DNA of 12,062 nt, taken from the NCBI GenBank assembly GCA_026995955.1, contig JALWNJ010000318.1, forward strand, positions 1 through 12,062. The letters run 5' to 3'. The translations under genes and the position numbers were made by a program. Under the pieces are notes generated by a model. It was not told where the DNA came from and did no database searches. It saw only the letters and a list, made by a program, of their open reading frames with translations. Shown here one piece after another: positions 1-7,412 of this stretch (position 1 is its first letter; each line of letters opens with the position of its first letter). This DNA is from Gammaproteobacteria bacterium. GTDB taxonomy: Bacteria; Pseudomonadota; Gammaproteobacteria; J044.

Positions 1-1
1 G

Positions 2-436
2 TGCTACGAGGCGCGCATGGCCCAGATCGGTCGACAGCTTGGTGCCCGTAAACTGGGCTATCGTCTGGTGGTCTTGCCACCGGGAAAGGTGGCCTGGCCG
101 GTGCATGCGCATCTGGTCAACGAGGAAATGTTCTTCGTCATCGACGGCAATGGGCAGTTGCGGATGGGTGAGCGTACCTGGCCGCTCAGGACCGGCGATG
201 TGGTGGCCATACCGCCCGGACCCGATACCCCGCATCAGATCGTCAACGACAGCCAGGCCGATCTGAAATACCTGTGCATCAGCACCATGGAGGAACCGGA
301 TATCGTGATGATGCCCGATTCGGGCAAGGTCAACATCATGGCCGGCAGTCCGCCCGGCGGCGACAAGTCGCAGCGAGTCCTGTCCGTATGCCTTCCGTTG
401 GATGCTGCAATGGATTATTGGGCAGGGGAGGGCTGA
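2..436 (+). CDS. Cupin-domain protein, 5' end outside the window
   Basis: The reading frame is open to the left edge (residues CYEAR precede the first ATG at 17), so the true start probably lies upstream and the gene is partial. Both cupin motifs are visible. Motif 1 is around positions 100-165 (PVHAHLVNEEMFFVIDGNG, with the metal-binding HxH and E). Motif 2 is around 195-255 (GDVVAIPPGPDTPHQIVN, with the distal His and the Asn). This is the single small beta-barrel type that usually binds one divalent metal. Such proteins may be dioxygenases, isomerases, or sugar or ligand sensors, and the sequence does not say which. A short C-terminal segment after the barrel ends at TGA. The next gene is convergent and starts its stop codon 31 bases downstream, so this is the last gene of whatever unit it belongs to. 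The cupin fold is secure; the function is unknown. Confidence 0.85.
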   Translation, partial: CYEARMAQIGRQLGARKLGYRLVVLPPGKVAWPVHAHLVNEEMFFVIDGNGQLRMGERTWPLRTGDVVAIPPGPDTPHQIVNDSQADLKYLCISTMEEPDIVMMPDSGKVNIMAGSPPGGDKSQRVLSVCLPLDAAMDYWAGEG

Positions 437-467
437 CCGTGCAGTAACTGTATTCGAAAGGGATGAT

Positions 468-1154
468 TCAGGCAGTACGGCTGAACCATTCCAGATCTTC
501 CTCGGATACCAAATGGATCTCGCCGCGTTGCAGCCGGATGCACTGGCGGTGTTCGAATTCCTTGAGGATACGGCTGATGACCTCGCGCGTGGTACCCAGC
601 TCTCGGGCCAGCTGGGCATGGGTGATCTTGATGGGTGTCCGTCCGGACTGTTCGAACATCTGACCCAGCAGACAGGCAAGGCGGAGATCGAGGCGGTTGA
701 AGCTGACTTCGGAGATGAGGTGGATCATCTCGGCCATGCGTCGGGACAGTAGTCCCAGGAGGTAGCGGCGGAAACCTGGTGCGTCGTCGATGGCCTGGTC
801 GATGGCCTGCCGGTTCAGGGCAATGCCAGTGACCTGGGTTTCGCTCTGCGCTTCGGCCGGGAAGCCCCCGCCGCAGAAGAGGCATTGCAGGGTAAGGATG
901 CAGAATTCTCCGGGCCTGACCCGGTACAGAGTGATCTCCCGCCCTTCCGGTGAGTGCTTGTAGACGCGGATGCTGCCTTCCGTCAGCCACATCATCATAT
1001 GACAGGGCTCGGATTCCCGGAACAGTTGCACGCCGGCAGGGATGGACACCTCCCTCGATGTACCGAACAGGCGTTCGAGTTCCGTTTCTTCCAGCCCGGC
1101 CATGCCGGGGTAGCGGCCTTTCACTTTGGCAATGCGTTCTTTCAGAGCGTCCAT
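468..1154 (-). CDS. Crp/Fnr-family transcriptional regulator
   Basis: This 228-aa protein has the Crp/Fnr layout. A cyclic-nucleotide-binding-like beta-barrel spans about residues 25-120 (AGVQLFRESEPCHMMMWLTEG, GREITLYRVRPGEFC), a long dimer helix about 125-170, and a winged helix-turn-helix about 175-225 (HAQLARELGTTREVISRILKEF). The N-terminal cysteine cluster of classical Fnr is missing. Instead, Cys85, Cys91 and Cys94 lie inside the barrel (GEFCILTLQCLFCGG), with Cys51 nearby. Many Crp/Fnr regulators have GE-CILT here, but three cysteines this close are suggestive of redox or metal sensing (inference). The ATG is preceded by only a weak purine-rich stretch. The gene is divergent from the multicopper oxidase, a layout often seen for a regulator and its target. 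The effector is unknown. Confidence 0.93.
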   Translation of the reverse strand: MDALKERIAKVKGRYPGMAGLEETELERLFGTSREVSIPAGVQLFRESEPCHMMMWLTEGSIRVYKHSPEGREITLYRVRPGEFCILTLQCLFCGGGFPAEAQSETQVTGIALNRQAIDQAIDDAPGFRRYLLGLLSRRMAEMIHLISEVSFNRLDLRLACLLGQMFEQSGRTPIKITHAQLARELGTTREVISRILKEFEHRQCIRLQRGEIHLVSEEDLEWFSRTA

Positions 1155-1167
1155 GGTCTTTTTTGGT

Positions 1168-1187
1168 ATTTGTGAACTCGGGCAAAT
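1168..1187. promoter_or_regulatory. Candidate Crp/Fnr-type operator near the regulator start
   Basis: ATTTG and CAAAT are separated by 10 bases, giving a 20-bp dyad 13 bases upstream of the Crp/Fnr start codon. The left half reads TTTGTGA, close to the TGTGA half-site of the Crp family. Position and symmetry fit an autoregulatory site. The arms are only 5 bp and the match is imperfect, so the call is tentative. Confidence 0.3.
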
Positions 1188-1277
1188 CCTATCCCGTATC
1201 AGTGGGGGGTTATGTAGGTTTTGTCACCGACGGACGGTACAGACTTCACAATTCATGAATCCTAGATTGTCGGCGCA

Positions 1278-1300
1278 GTATCAGGCCCGTTGCCTGATAC
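1278..1300. promoter_or_regulatory. Perfect 9-bp inverted repeat upstream of the multicopper oxidase
   Basis: GTATCAGGC and GCCTGATAC are exact reverse complements separated by CCGTT. The repeat lies in the divergent intergenic region, ending 30 bases before the oxidase ATG. No T-run follows, so it is not a simple terminator. It could be an operator for the divergent regulator or another protein, or a hairpin in the 5' leader of the oxidase mRNA. Confidence 0.5.
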
Positions 1301-1330
1301 CGACAAAAGACGATTCCAAGGGAGAAAATC

Positions 1331-2797
1331 ATGACCACTCGCCGAGATTTCCTCAAATCCATGGGGGCCATAGCTCCCGCCATCGCCCTGTCACGGACCT
1401 CCTGGGCCATGGGGGGAGGAGGTGGTGGTGGCGCCGGAGGTGGTGCCGCTTCGCTGAATGTACCTGTCTTCGAGCTGCCGCTTTACATTCCCCCCGTGCT
1501 GCAGCCAACCAGCTCCACCGCAACGCGTGATGTCTATGAGATCACGCAGCAAAATGCCACGGTTGAGATCATTCCGGGCACGCAGACTGCGATCCTGGGG
1601 TACAACGGGATGACCCCAGGGCCCACCATCATGGTGGACAGCAACCGAGAGGTGGCCGTCCGACACACCAACAACACGAATGTGCGGACCACAACGCATC
1701 TGCATGGCGGACACATGCGCGCGGGTGACGACGGGCATCCTGTCGATTATGTGAATCCGGGCGAAACCCGGGAGTATGTCTACTCCAACAAGCAGCTGCC
1801 AGCCACGCTCTGGTACCACGATCATACGATGGATGTGACCGGAGACCAGGTGTATGCTGGTCTGGCCGGATTCTATCTGATCAGCGATGACTACGAGCGT
1901 TCGTTTGGCCTTCCGAGCGGTGACCAGGAGATCGCAATCGTCATTCAGGACCGAACCTTCGCCGCTGATGGCTCGCTGGTCTACAACGATACCATCATGG
2001 GAGAGCTGGGCGATACCATTCTTGTCAATGGCGTTCCCTATCCCTATTTCGAGGTGTCCACCCGCAAATACCGGGTGCGGATCCTCAATGGCTCGAATGC
2101 CCGGTCCTATACGCTGGCGCTGAATAATGGCGCAAGCTTCATACAGATCGGTTCGGATGGCGGCCTGTTGCCGGCGCCGGTCGTGCGCTCATCCATCAAC
2201 ATAGCACCCGCCGAGCGGGTGGATGTGGTGATCGATTTCACCAATGTGCCTGTCGGCAGTCAGATCGTTCTGCAGAATACGGCAGGCACCGGAAGTACGT
2301 CCCAGATCATGCGTTTCGATGTGGCTACGGCAGCGGACGATGGCAGCGTCATCCCACAGGTGCTCAGGCCGATTGAACGGCTCGATCCTGCAGCAGCCGT
2401 CACTACACGCCAGTGGGTGTTCAGCGCCGGCGGTGGGGGTGGCACACCCTGGGTCATCAATGGCCTTCCGTATGATGAGAACCGGGTGGATGCCTTTCCG
2501 AAAGTCGGTACCACGGAGATCTGGGAGCTGCACAACCGGACCGGAATGATGCATCCGGTGCACATCCACGACATCATGTGGCAGGTACTGGATGTGAATG
2601 GTCGTCCGCCGGCGCCGGAGGATGCAGGCTGGAAGGATACCTTCAAGGTGCCGCCAGGCGGTACCGTCCGCGTCATCGGTCGCTTCGACGACTATGTCGG
2701 AGACCCGAATGACATTACCACCGCCTACATGATGCATTGCCACATCCTCGAACACGAGGATCATGCAATGATGACGCAGTTCATCGTAGTTGACTGA
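1331..2797 (+). CDS. Multicopper oxidase (CotA/bilirubin-oxidase-like laccase), Tat-exported
   Basis: This 488-aa protein couples one-electron oxidation of substrates (phenols, Mn(II), Cu(I) or bilirubin-like compounds in the family) to reduction of O2 to water, here in the periplasm. Residues 3-9 are a twin-arginine motif (TRRDFLK) followed by a hydrophobic segment, so the protein should be exported folded with copper. All four copper-ligand motifs are present: HLHGGH at 123-128, WYHDH at 161-165, HPVHIH at 408-413, and H469-C470-H471 with His475 and axial Met480. HLHGG and the stretch after WYHDH (YAGLAGFYLI) are closest to CotA and bilirubin oxidase rather than CueO or CopA. A run of glycines (about 28-38) follows the signal peptide. 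A GGGAGA ribosome site precedes the ATG. The physiological substrate is not evident; the divergent Crp/Fnr gene may control it. Confidence 0.95.
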   Translation: MTTRRDFLKSMGAIAPAIALSRTSWAMGGGGGGGAGGGAASLNVPVFELPLYIPPVLQPTSSTATRDVYEITQQNATVEIIPGTQTAILGYNGMTPGPTIMVDSNREVAVRHTNNTNVRTTTHLHGGHMRAGDDGHPVDYVNPGETREYVYSNKQLPATLWYHDHTMDVTGDQVYAGLAGFYLISDDYERSFGLPSGDQEIAIVIQDRTFAADGSLVYNDTIMGELGDTILVNGVPYPYFEVSTRKYRVRILNGSNARSYTLALNNGASFIQIGSDGGLLPAPVVRSSINIAPAERVDVVIDFTNVPVGSQIVLQNTAGTGSTSQIMRFDVATAADDGSVIPQVLRPIERLDPAAAVTTRQWVFSAGGGGGTPWVINGLPYDENRVDAFPKVGTTEIWELHNRTGMMHPVHIHDIMWQVLDVNGRPPAPEDAGWKDTFKVPPGGTVRVIGRFDDYVGDPNDITTAYMMHCHILEHEDHAMMTQFIVVD

Positions 2798-2817
2798 ATA
2801 CCTGACCCGTTTGGCAA

Positions 2818-2845
2818 AGCCACAGGGAGGTGGCTGCGCCTTTTC
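2818..2845 (+). terminator. Candidate terminator after the multicopper oxidase
   Basis: AGCCAC and GTGGCT form a 6-bp stem with a 6-base loop, 20 bases after the oxidase stop codon. A short TTTT follows five bases downstream (2841-2844). The T-tract is short and slightly displaced, so this is a weak intrinsic terminator at best. Confidence 0.4.
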
Positions 2846-3140
2846 GTTCACTCGCCCGTGCGGCAGGCCGAGTTACCTCGACTCCGAATTTTCGGTATCT
2901 GCAACCTGAACCTTCCTCATCCGGAATCAGCTCGTCAGTATCCCTGACACATCTGTCATTTGCATCCCTGCACGATGGGCTCGGGGAGCGTCCCCGGCAA
3001 GTCCAGCGTCCGTCTGGAGCCCGGGGAGAGGGCACGCCAAGACCTGGCTGTTACATGTTGACCGGCTGCTGTGGCAACGTGCAGGCGCCGGACATGGTAT
3101 TCCCGCTCCGGATTCTGATATCATTCGCCGTGTCTGCGGA
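2846..3140. other. Gene-free stretch between the oxidase and the tRNA-associated repeats
   Basis: I see no supportable gene here. An open frame on the plus strand spans 2830-3309, but its product has no recognisable domain and runs straight through the hairpin repeats and a tRNA fragment. A TATCAT hexamer at 3119-3124 could be a -10 element for tRNA transcription, but no matching -35 element stands out. Confidence 0.5.
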
Positions 3141-3252
3141 GGCCGCAAGGCCCGAATCAAATCAAGTGATCCATGCCGCGCAGCGGCATTGGCATGACAG
3201 AGGCACGGGTTTCAGGAGAGGTGCCGGAGCTGGCCGAACGGGCTTGACTCGA
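3141..3252 (+). repeat. 112-bp direct repeat, copy 1 (upstream of tRNA-Ser)
   Basis: This copy matches 3311-3422 exactly apart from three substitutions, at 3146, 3147 and 3192 in this copy, so the period is 170 bp. It contains a GGCC/GGCC hairpin with a GCAA loop (3141-3152), an ATGCCGC/GCGGCAT hairpin (3173-3189), and the first 38 nt of tRNA-Ser (3215-3252). The match stops exactly after the anticodon. Confidence 0.95.
3215..3252 (+). pseudogene. Truncated tRNA-Ser (5' half only)
   Basis: This fragment is identical to bases 1-38 of the intact tRNA-Ser(CGA) at 3385. It covers the 5' acceptor strand, D arm, 5' anticodon strand and the CGA anticodon. After the anticodon the sequence diverges into unrelated hairpin-rich DNA, so the 3' half, variable arm, T arm and CCA are absent. 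It cannot fold as a tRNA. It is part of the 112-bp duplicated segment. Confidence 0.85.
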
Positions 3253-3310
3253 CAAGCGGCTCTGCCGCGCAGGACGCCGCAGCGAAGCGGAGGCGCCCCG
3301 CAGGGGTGAG
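3253..3310. repeat. Hairpin-dense spacer between the two repeat copies
   Basis: Consecutive small stem-loops fill this segment: GCGGC/GCCGC (3256-3268), CCGC/GCGG (3277-3290) and CCCC/GGGG with a GCA loop (3296-3306). They run into GGGCC/GGCCC with a GTGA loop at 3310-3323. Such density is typical of REP-like intergenic repeats or a structured RNA. It does not look like coding sequence. Confidence 0.6.
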
Positions 3311-3422
3311 GGCCGTGAGGCCCGAATCAAATCAAGTGATCCATGCCGCGCAGCGGCATTGACATGACAGAGGCACGGGTTTCAGGAGAGGTGCCGGAGC
3401 TGGCCGAACGGGCTTGACTCGA
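3311..3422 (+). repeat. 112-bp direct repeat, copy 2 (runs into the intact tRNA-Ser)
   Basis: This is the second copy of the 3141-3252 segment. Its last 38 bases are the start of the intact tRNA gene. The hairpin loop that reads GCAA in copy 1 reads GTGA here; both fit the GNRA tetraloop class. The ATGCCGC/GCGGCAT hairpin is at 3343-3359. Confidence 0.95.
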
Positions 3423-3475
3423 AATCAAGTGATCCCTCACGGGATCCGTGGGTTCGAATCCCACCCTCTCCGCCA
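3385..3475 (+). tRNA. tRNA-Ser, anticodon CGA
   Basis: A complete class II tRNA of 91 nt including the encoded CCA. The acceptor stem pairs GGAGAGG (3385-3391) with CCTCTCC (3465-3471), followed by discriminator G and CCA. The anticodon arm is CTTGA, loop CTCGAAA, TCAAG (3413-3429), giving anticodon CGA at 3420-3422, which reads UCG. The long variable arm GATCCC/GGGATC (3431-3446) is diagnostic of serine. The T arm is GTGGG, TTCGAAT, CCCAC (3448-3464). The opposite strand produces the familiar spurious peptide AERVGFEPT. Confidence 0.97.
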
Positions 3476-3718
3476 TTTTTCCTTGATTCAATAGGTTATC
3501 GAGCGGATCCTGCATTCGGGCGGTTCTTCACTCCGCCCCGAGTCATCTAAATCGCCGCATTTGTGGTTCCCATGCACCAAGGGGCAGGTTTTACGGTGTC
3601 TTGGCCTTCTGTCCCGTTTCATTATGCCCACTCGTTACTCGAGGGTTTGTTCTGGCCGGTTCCAAGGCAAACGCGTAAAATATAGGGCTTTGTTGTACAA
3701 GATCAGGAAACTTAAGAT
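3476..3718. other. Intergenic region between tRNA-Ser and the CZB gene
   Basis: This stretch holds no gene. A short T-run (3476-3480) follows the tRNA CCA but no hairpin precedes it apart from the tRNA itself. An AT-rich patch with TAAAAT at 3676-3681 could be a -10 element for the CZB gene, though I cannot pair it with a convincing -35. Confidence 0.35.
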
Positions 3719-4207
3719 ATGAAAAACAAGAACAACAACGACTTTGTGGAAGAGATCCGGCGGGCAAAAAAGGCGCATCTGAAGTGGGTCTCGTATGCCT
3801 ATGGACTCATCGAGGGCCTGCCTCTGGAGCGCGAGCAGGTGCCGGTGTTCGAGACGGACTGTGCGTTCGGACACTGGTATTACGGACCCGGACAGGTCCT
3901 CAATCGGCTGCAGGTGTTCCGTGATCTCGAGGAGCCGCACCGTGAGCTGCATCAGGTGTACATGCGGATCTTCAAGATCCTGTTCCAGGACGAGGGGCGC
4001 GGGCTGTGGTCCCGGTTCTTCGGCAGATCCGCGAAACAGGACGGGAAAAAAAGAGAGCAGGCGCTGAACCATTTCCACGAGTTGCGGAACCATTCGACGG
4101 AGCTGATCCATGGCCTGGATGCCCTCGAGGAGCAGCTTCGGAATATGAACGACGAGGAGTTTTCCCGCATCTTCGGTGCATCCGGGGCGGATCGCAAGAA
4201 GGCCTGA
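3719..4207 (+). CDS. Stand-alone CZB (chemoreceptor zinc-binding) domain protein
   Basis: This 162-aa cytosolic protein has no signal peptide or membrane segment. It matches the CZB four-helix bundle first described in chemoreceptors and in the diguanylate cyclase DgcZ. The expected His-Cys-His-His zinc ligands are present: His20 (AKKAHLKW), Cys48 (DCAFGHWYYGPG), and His74 and His78 (LEEPHRELH). In the family the Cys makes the site sensitive to zinc or oxidants such as HOCl. The C-terminal part (about 110-150) is helical and charged, with further His residues (NHFHELRNHSTELIH). No methyl-accepting, GGDEF or other output domain is fused, so it may act through a partner or as a zinc buffer (inference). 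An AGGAAA ribosome site precedes the ATG. It converges with merR, with 23 bases between the stops. Confidence 0.88.
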   Translation: MKNKNNNDFVEEIRRAKKAHLKWVSYAYGLIEGLPLEREQVPVFETDCAFGHWYYGPGQVLNRLQVFRDLEEPHRELHQVYMRIFKILFQDEGRGLWSRFFGRSAKQDGKKREQALNHFHELRNHSTELIHGLDALEEQLRNMNDEEFSRIFGASGADRKKA

Positions 4208-4230
4208 TGCGCCGGTAATTCCGCGCCCGG

Positions 4231-4671
4231 CTATTCCGCGCGCGGAGGCTCCCGCGTGTCCCGCAAGCCCGTACGCAACGACCCAATCAGGGGACACCGC
4301 TGCTTTCCCTTGCCCCGCTCGCATGCGTTGAGCAGCTCGGACAGTGCCGCGGCCATTCCGTTCAGTTGCGCAATTCGTGTCCGTACTTCCTCCAGTTTCT
4401 GCCTGGCAATGGCGGCGGCCTCGGCGCAGTGGGTACCGTCTTCCAGCTTGAGCAGTTCGCGGATTTCGGCGAGGGTGAAGCCCAGGTGCTGGGCGGCGCG
4501 GATGAAGCCCAGGCGGGCGAGGTCGTCCTCGCCGTAGCGACGGATGCCGCCCCAGGGCTTGTCGGGCACGCGCATGAGGCCCTTGCGCTGGTAGTAGCGG
4601 ATGGTCTCGACATGGACGCCGCAGCGCCGGGCGAGCTGGCCGATGGTCATTTCCTGTGCATGATCGCTCAT
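4231..4671 (-). CDS. merR: MerR, Hg(II)-responsive regulator of the mer genes
   Basis: This 146-aa protein has the MerR winged-helix DNA-binding domain at its N-terminus (MTIGQLARRCGVHVETIRYY, 8-27), a dimerisation helix about 80-115, and the metal loop. The three Hg(II)-binding cysteines fall exactly at the canonical positions Cys82 (GTHCAEA), Cys117 (NACERGK) and Cys126 (QRCPLI). This separates it from CueR, ZntR and PbrR. It represses and, with Hg(II), activates by untwisting promoters with a 19-bp spacer. Two such promoters lie in this window, in front of merC and merA. It is divergent from merC. I kept the first ATG because the internal Met8 would have the AGGAA directly abutting it. Confidence 0.95.
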   Translation of the reverse strand: MSDHAQEMTIGQLARRCGVHVETIRYYQRKGLMRVPDKPWGGIRRYGEDDLARLGFIRAAQHLGFTLAEIRELLKLEDGTHCAEAAAIARQKLEEVRTRIAQLNGMAAALSELLNACERGKGKQRCPLIGSLRTGLRDTREPPRAE

Positions 4672-4709
4672 GATCTGGGTTTTCCCGGTCGTCTTCCAAT
4701 GCCTGCTGC

Positions 4710-4740
4710 TTGACTCCGTACTGGCGTACGGCGCCAGACT
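4710..4740 (+). promoter_or_regulatory. MerR-controlled merC promoter and operator
   Basis: The -35 element TTGACT (4710-4715) is followed by the dyad CCGTAC (4716-4721), TGGC, GTACGG (4726-4731). After a 19-bp spacer the -10 element is CAGACT (4735-4740). The TTGACTCCGTAC start and the 19-bp spacing are the signature of mer operators such as those of Tn501 and Tn21. It lies between divergent merR and merC and should control both. Confidence 0.9.
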
Positions 4741-4773
4741 CCGAAAGCGTACAACAACTGTCGGAGCAGCAAC

Positions 4774-5193
4774 ATGAAAAACACCCTACGACGCGTGGTG
4801 GTGCTGGGCGAGAACCTGGGCGCCTTCGGGGCCCTGATCTCGGCCATGGGCTGCGCCATGTGCTTTCCCGCCATCGCGGGGCTGGGCGGACTGATCGGGC
4901 TGGGGTTCCTGTCGCAATGGGAGGGGGTGTTCCTGAACACCCTGCTGCCGGCCTTTGCCTGGCTGATGCTGGTGATGCAGGTGCTGGGCTGGTTCGCCCA
5001 TCGCCAGTGGTGGCGCAGTCTGCTGGGCATGGTTGGGCCGGTGTTGCTGCTGCTGTCCCTGTATCCCTGGTTCCGGTATGGCTGGAGTACCTGGGTGACC
5101 TATGGCGCGCTGGCCTGGATGGTGATCTTCTCGATCTGGGATCTGCTGTGGCCGGCCAATCGGCGTTGTGACGACGGGCAGTGCGCGACCTGA
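4774..5193 (+). CDS. merC: MerC, inner-membrane mercuric ion transporter
   Basis: This 139-aa protein carries Hg(II) across the inner membrane to cytosolic MerA. About four hydrophobic segments are visible. The conserved cysteine pair Cys27-x2-Cys30 (AMGCAMCFP) lies in the first membrane hairpin, and a C-terminal pair Cys132 and Cys137 (RRCDDGQC) faces the cytosol. Family landmarks include IGLGFLSQWEG, LGWFAHRQWWRSLLGM and SIWDLLWPANRRC. Length is normal for MerC. GGAG at 4763-4766 sits 7 bases before the ATG, and a MerR promoter lies directly upstream. It replaces the usual merT-merP pair, neither of which is in the window. It converges with merA, leaving 57 bases between the stops. Confidence 0.94.
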   Translation: MKNTLRRVVVLGENLGAFGALISAMGCAMCFPAIAGLGGLIGLGFLSQWEGVFLNTLLPAFAWLMLVMQVLGWFAHRQWWRSLLGMVGPVLLLLSLYPWFRYGWSTWVTYGALAWMVIFSIWDLLWPANRRCDDGQCAT

Positions 5194-5208
5194 TGGACTG
5201 GCATGGTG

Positions 5209-5234
5209 CGGCCCGGTCGGGGCTGGCCGGGCCG
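5209..5234. terminator. GC-rich hairpin between convergent merC and merA
   Basis: CGGCCCGG and CCGGGCCG form an 8-bp perfect stem with a 10-base loop in the short gap between the two stop codons. Neither strand has a T-tract after it, so classical intrinsic termination is doubtful. The position suits a bidirectional end point or a barrier against read-through. Confidence 0.4.
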
Positions 5235-5250
5235 ATTCCGTCCCTTGTAC

Positions 5251-6927
<1,677 letters not shown>

Positions 6928-6936
6928 TCAGTACCC

Positions 6937-6967
6937 AGTGTGGGCCCGTACCATGGTATGGAGTCAA
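6937..6967 (-). promoter_or_regulatory. Second MerR-controlled promoter, for merA
   Basis: Read on the minus strand: -35 TTGACT (6967-6962), the dyad CCATAC, CATG, GTACGG (6961-6946), then the -10 CACACT (6942-6937) after a 19-bp spacer. It differs from the merC operator by one base in the left half-site and shares the weak CAnACT -10. It lies in the 77-base gap between the CMD-like gene and merA, 36 bases from the merA ATG. Confidence 0.88.
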
Positions 6968-6977
6968 GGGCGCGGGA

Positions 6978-7316
6978 TCAGGCGGTGAACTCGTCCAGGG
7001 CCTCGAGCAGCGGGGTCATGTACATGTAGGCCGGACCGCCATGCATGATGACGGCCATGAAGCCGGCCTCGACGATCTCGTCGCGGCTGGCGCCGGCCTT
7101 GAGCGCCTGATCGACATGGAAGGCGATGCACCACTCGCACTGCGCGGCCACGGCGAGCCCCACATTGATGAGTTCCTTCTGCCGTGCATCCAGCGCCTTG
7201 CCGCCCTCGGCCTGGCGCAGGAAATTGAGAAAGCCCTCGGTCTCCAGCGGGAAGTCCTGTTGCAGGCGGCGTGTAAGTTTGCCGACATCCTCCAGTTTTT
7301 CACGCATGCGCCCCAT
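6978..7316 (-). CDS. Carboxymuconolactone decarboxylase/AhpD-like protein with CxxC
   Basis: This 112-aa protein has the all-helical CMD/AhpD fold signature: Cys60-x2-Cys63-x3-His67 (AAQCEWCIAFHVDQALKAG), then the helix with GASRDEIVEAGFMAVI. In AhpD this CxxC and His reduce peroxidases or peroxides; bacterial family members are often thiol-disulfide or peroxidase proteins of unknown substrate. GGGAGG lies about 9 bases before the ATG. It is transcribed towards merA, but a MerR promoter sits between them, so merA has its own start. It is divergent from arsR. A perfect 15-bp dyad lies 27 bases upstream of its start. It may give thiol or peroxide protection during metal stress (inference). Confidence 0.87.
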   Translation of the reverse strand: MGRMREKLEDVGKLTRRLQQDFPLETEGFLNFLRQAEGGKALDARQKELINVGLAVAAQCEWCIAFHVDQALKAGASRDEIVEAGFMAVIMHGGPAYMYMTPLLEALDEFTA

Positions 7317-7343
7317 GGTCGTGTCCTCCCTGGTTCCGGTTTG

Positions 7344-7358
7344 GGGAAACAGTTTCCC
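7344..7358. promoter_or_regulatory. Perfect 7-bp inverted repeat in the leader of the CMD-like gene
   Basis: GGGAAAC and GTTTCCC flank a single central A. The repeat lies between the arsR promoter and the CMD-like gene, starting 27 bases upstream of the latter's ATG. The one-base centre disfavours an RNA hairpin and favours a site for a dimeric DNA-binding protein. No candidate regulator is obvious. Confidence 0.45.
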
Positions 7359-7412
7359 ATGCCCGGCGCGAGGACGCCTTGAGCCGGATCAGGCCAACGC
7401 AAAATACAGTAG

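Noticed and set aside
402..752. Plus-strand frame opposite the Crp/Fnr gene
   Set aside because: Antisense shadow of a gene with clear Crp/Fnr motifs.
2830..3309. 159-codon plus-strand frame after the oxidase
   Set aside because: No domain, no ribosome site, and it crosses the candidate terminator, the hairpin repeat and the tRNA fragment.
3141..3475. CRISPR array from the spaced repeats
   Set aside because: Only two long copies at a 170-bp period with a tRNA inside; no short regular repeats with unique spacers and no cas genes.
3327..3515. 62-codon minus-strand frame containing MAERVGFEPT
   Set aside because: It is the antisense of tRNA-Ser; this peptide is a well-known spurious translation of tRNA-Ser genes.
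4235..4246. TCCGCGCGCGGA palindrome at the merR 3' end
   Set aside because: Lies within the last merR codons in GC-rich DNA with no loop room and no T-run; not enough for a terminator call.
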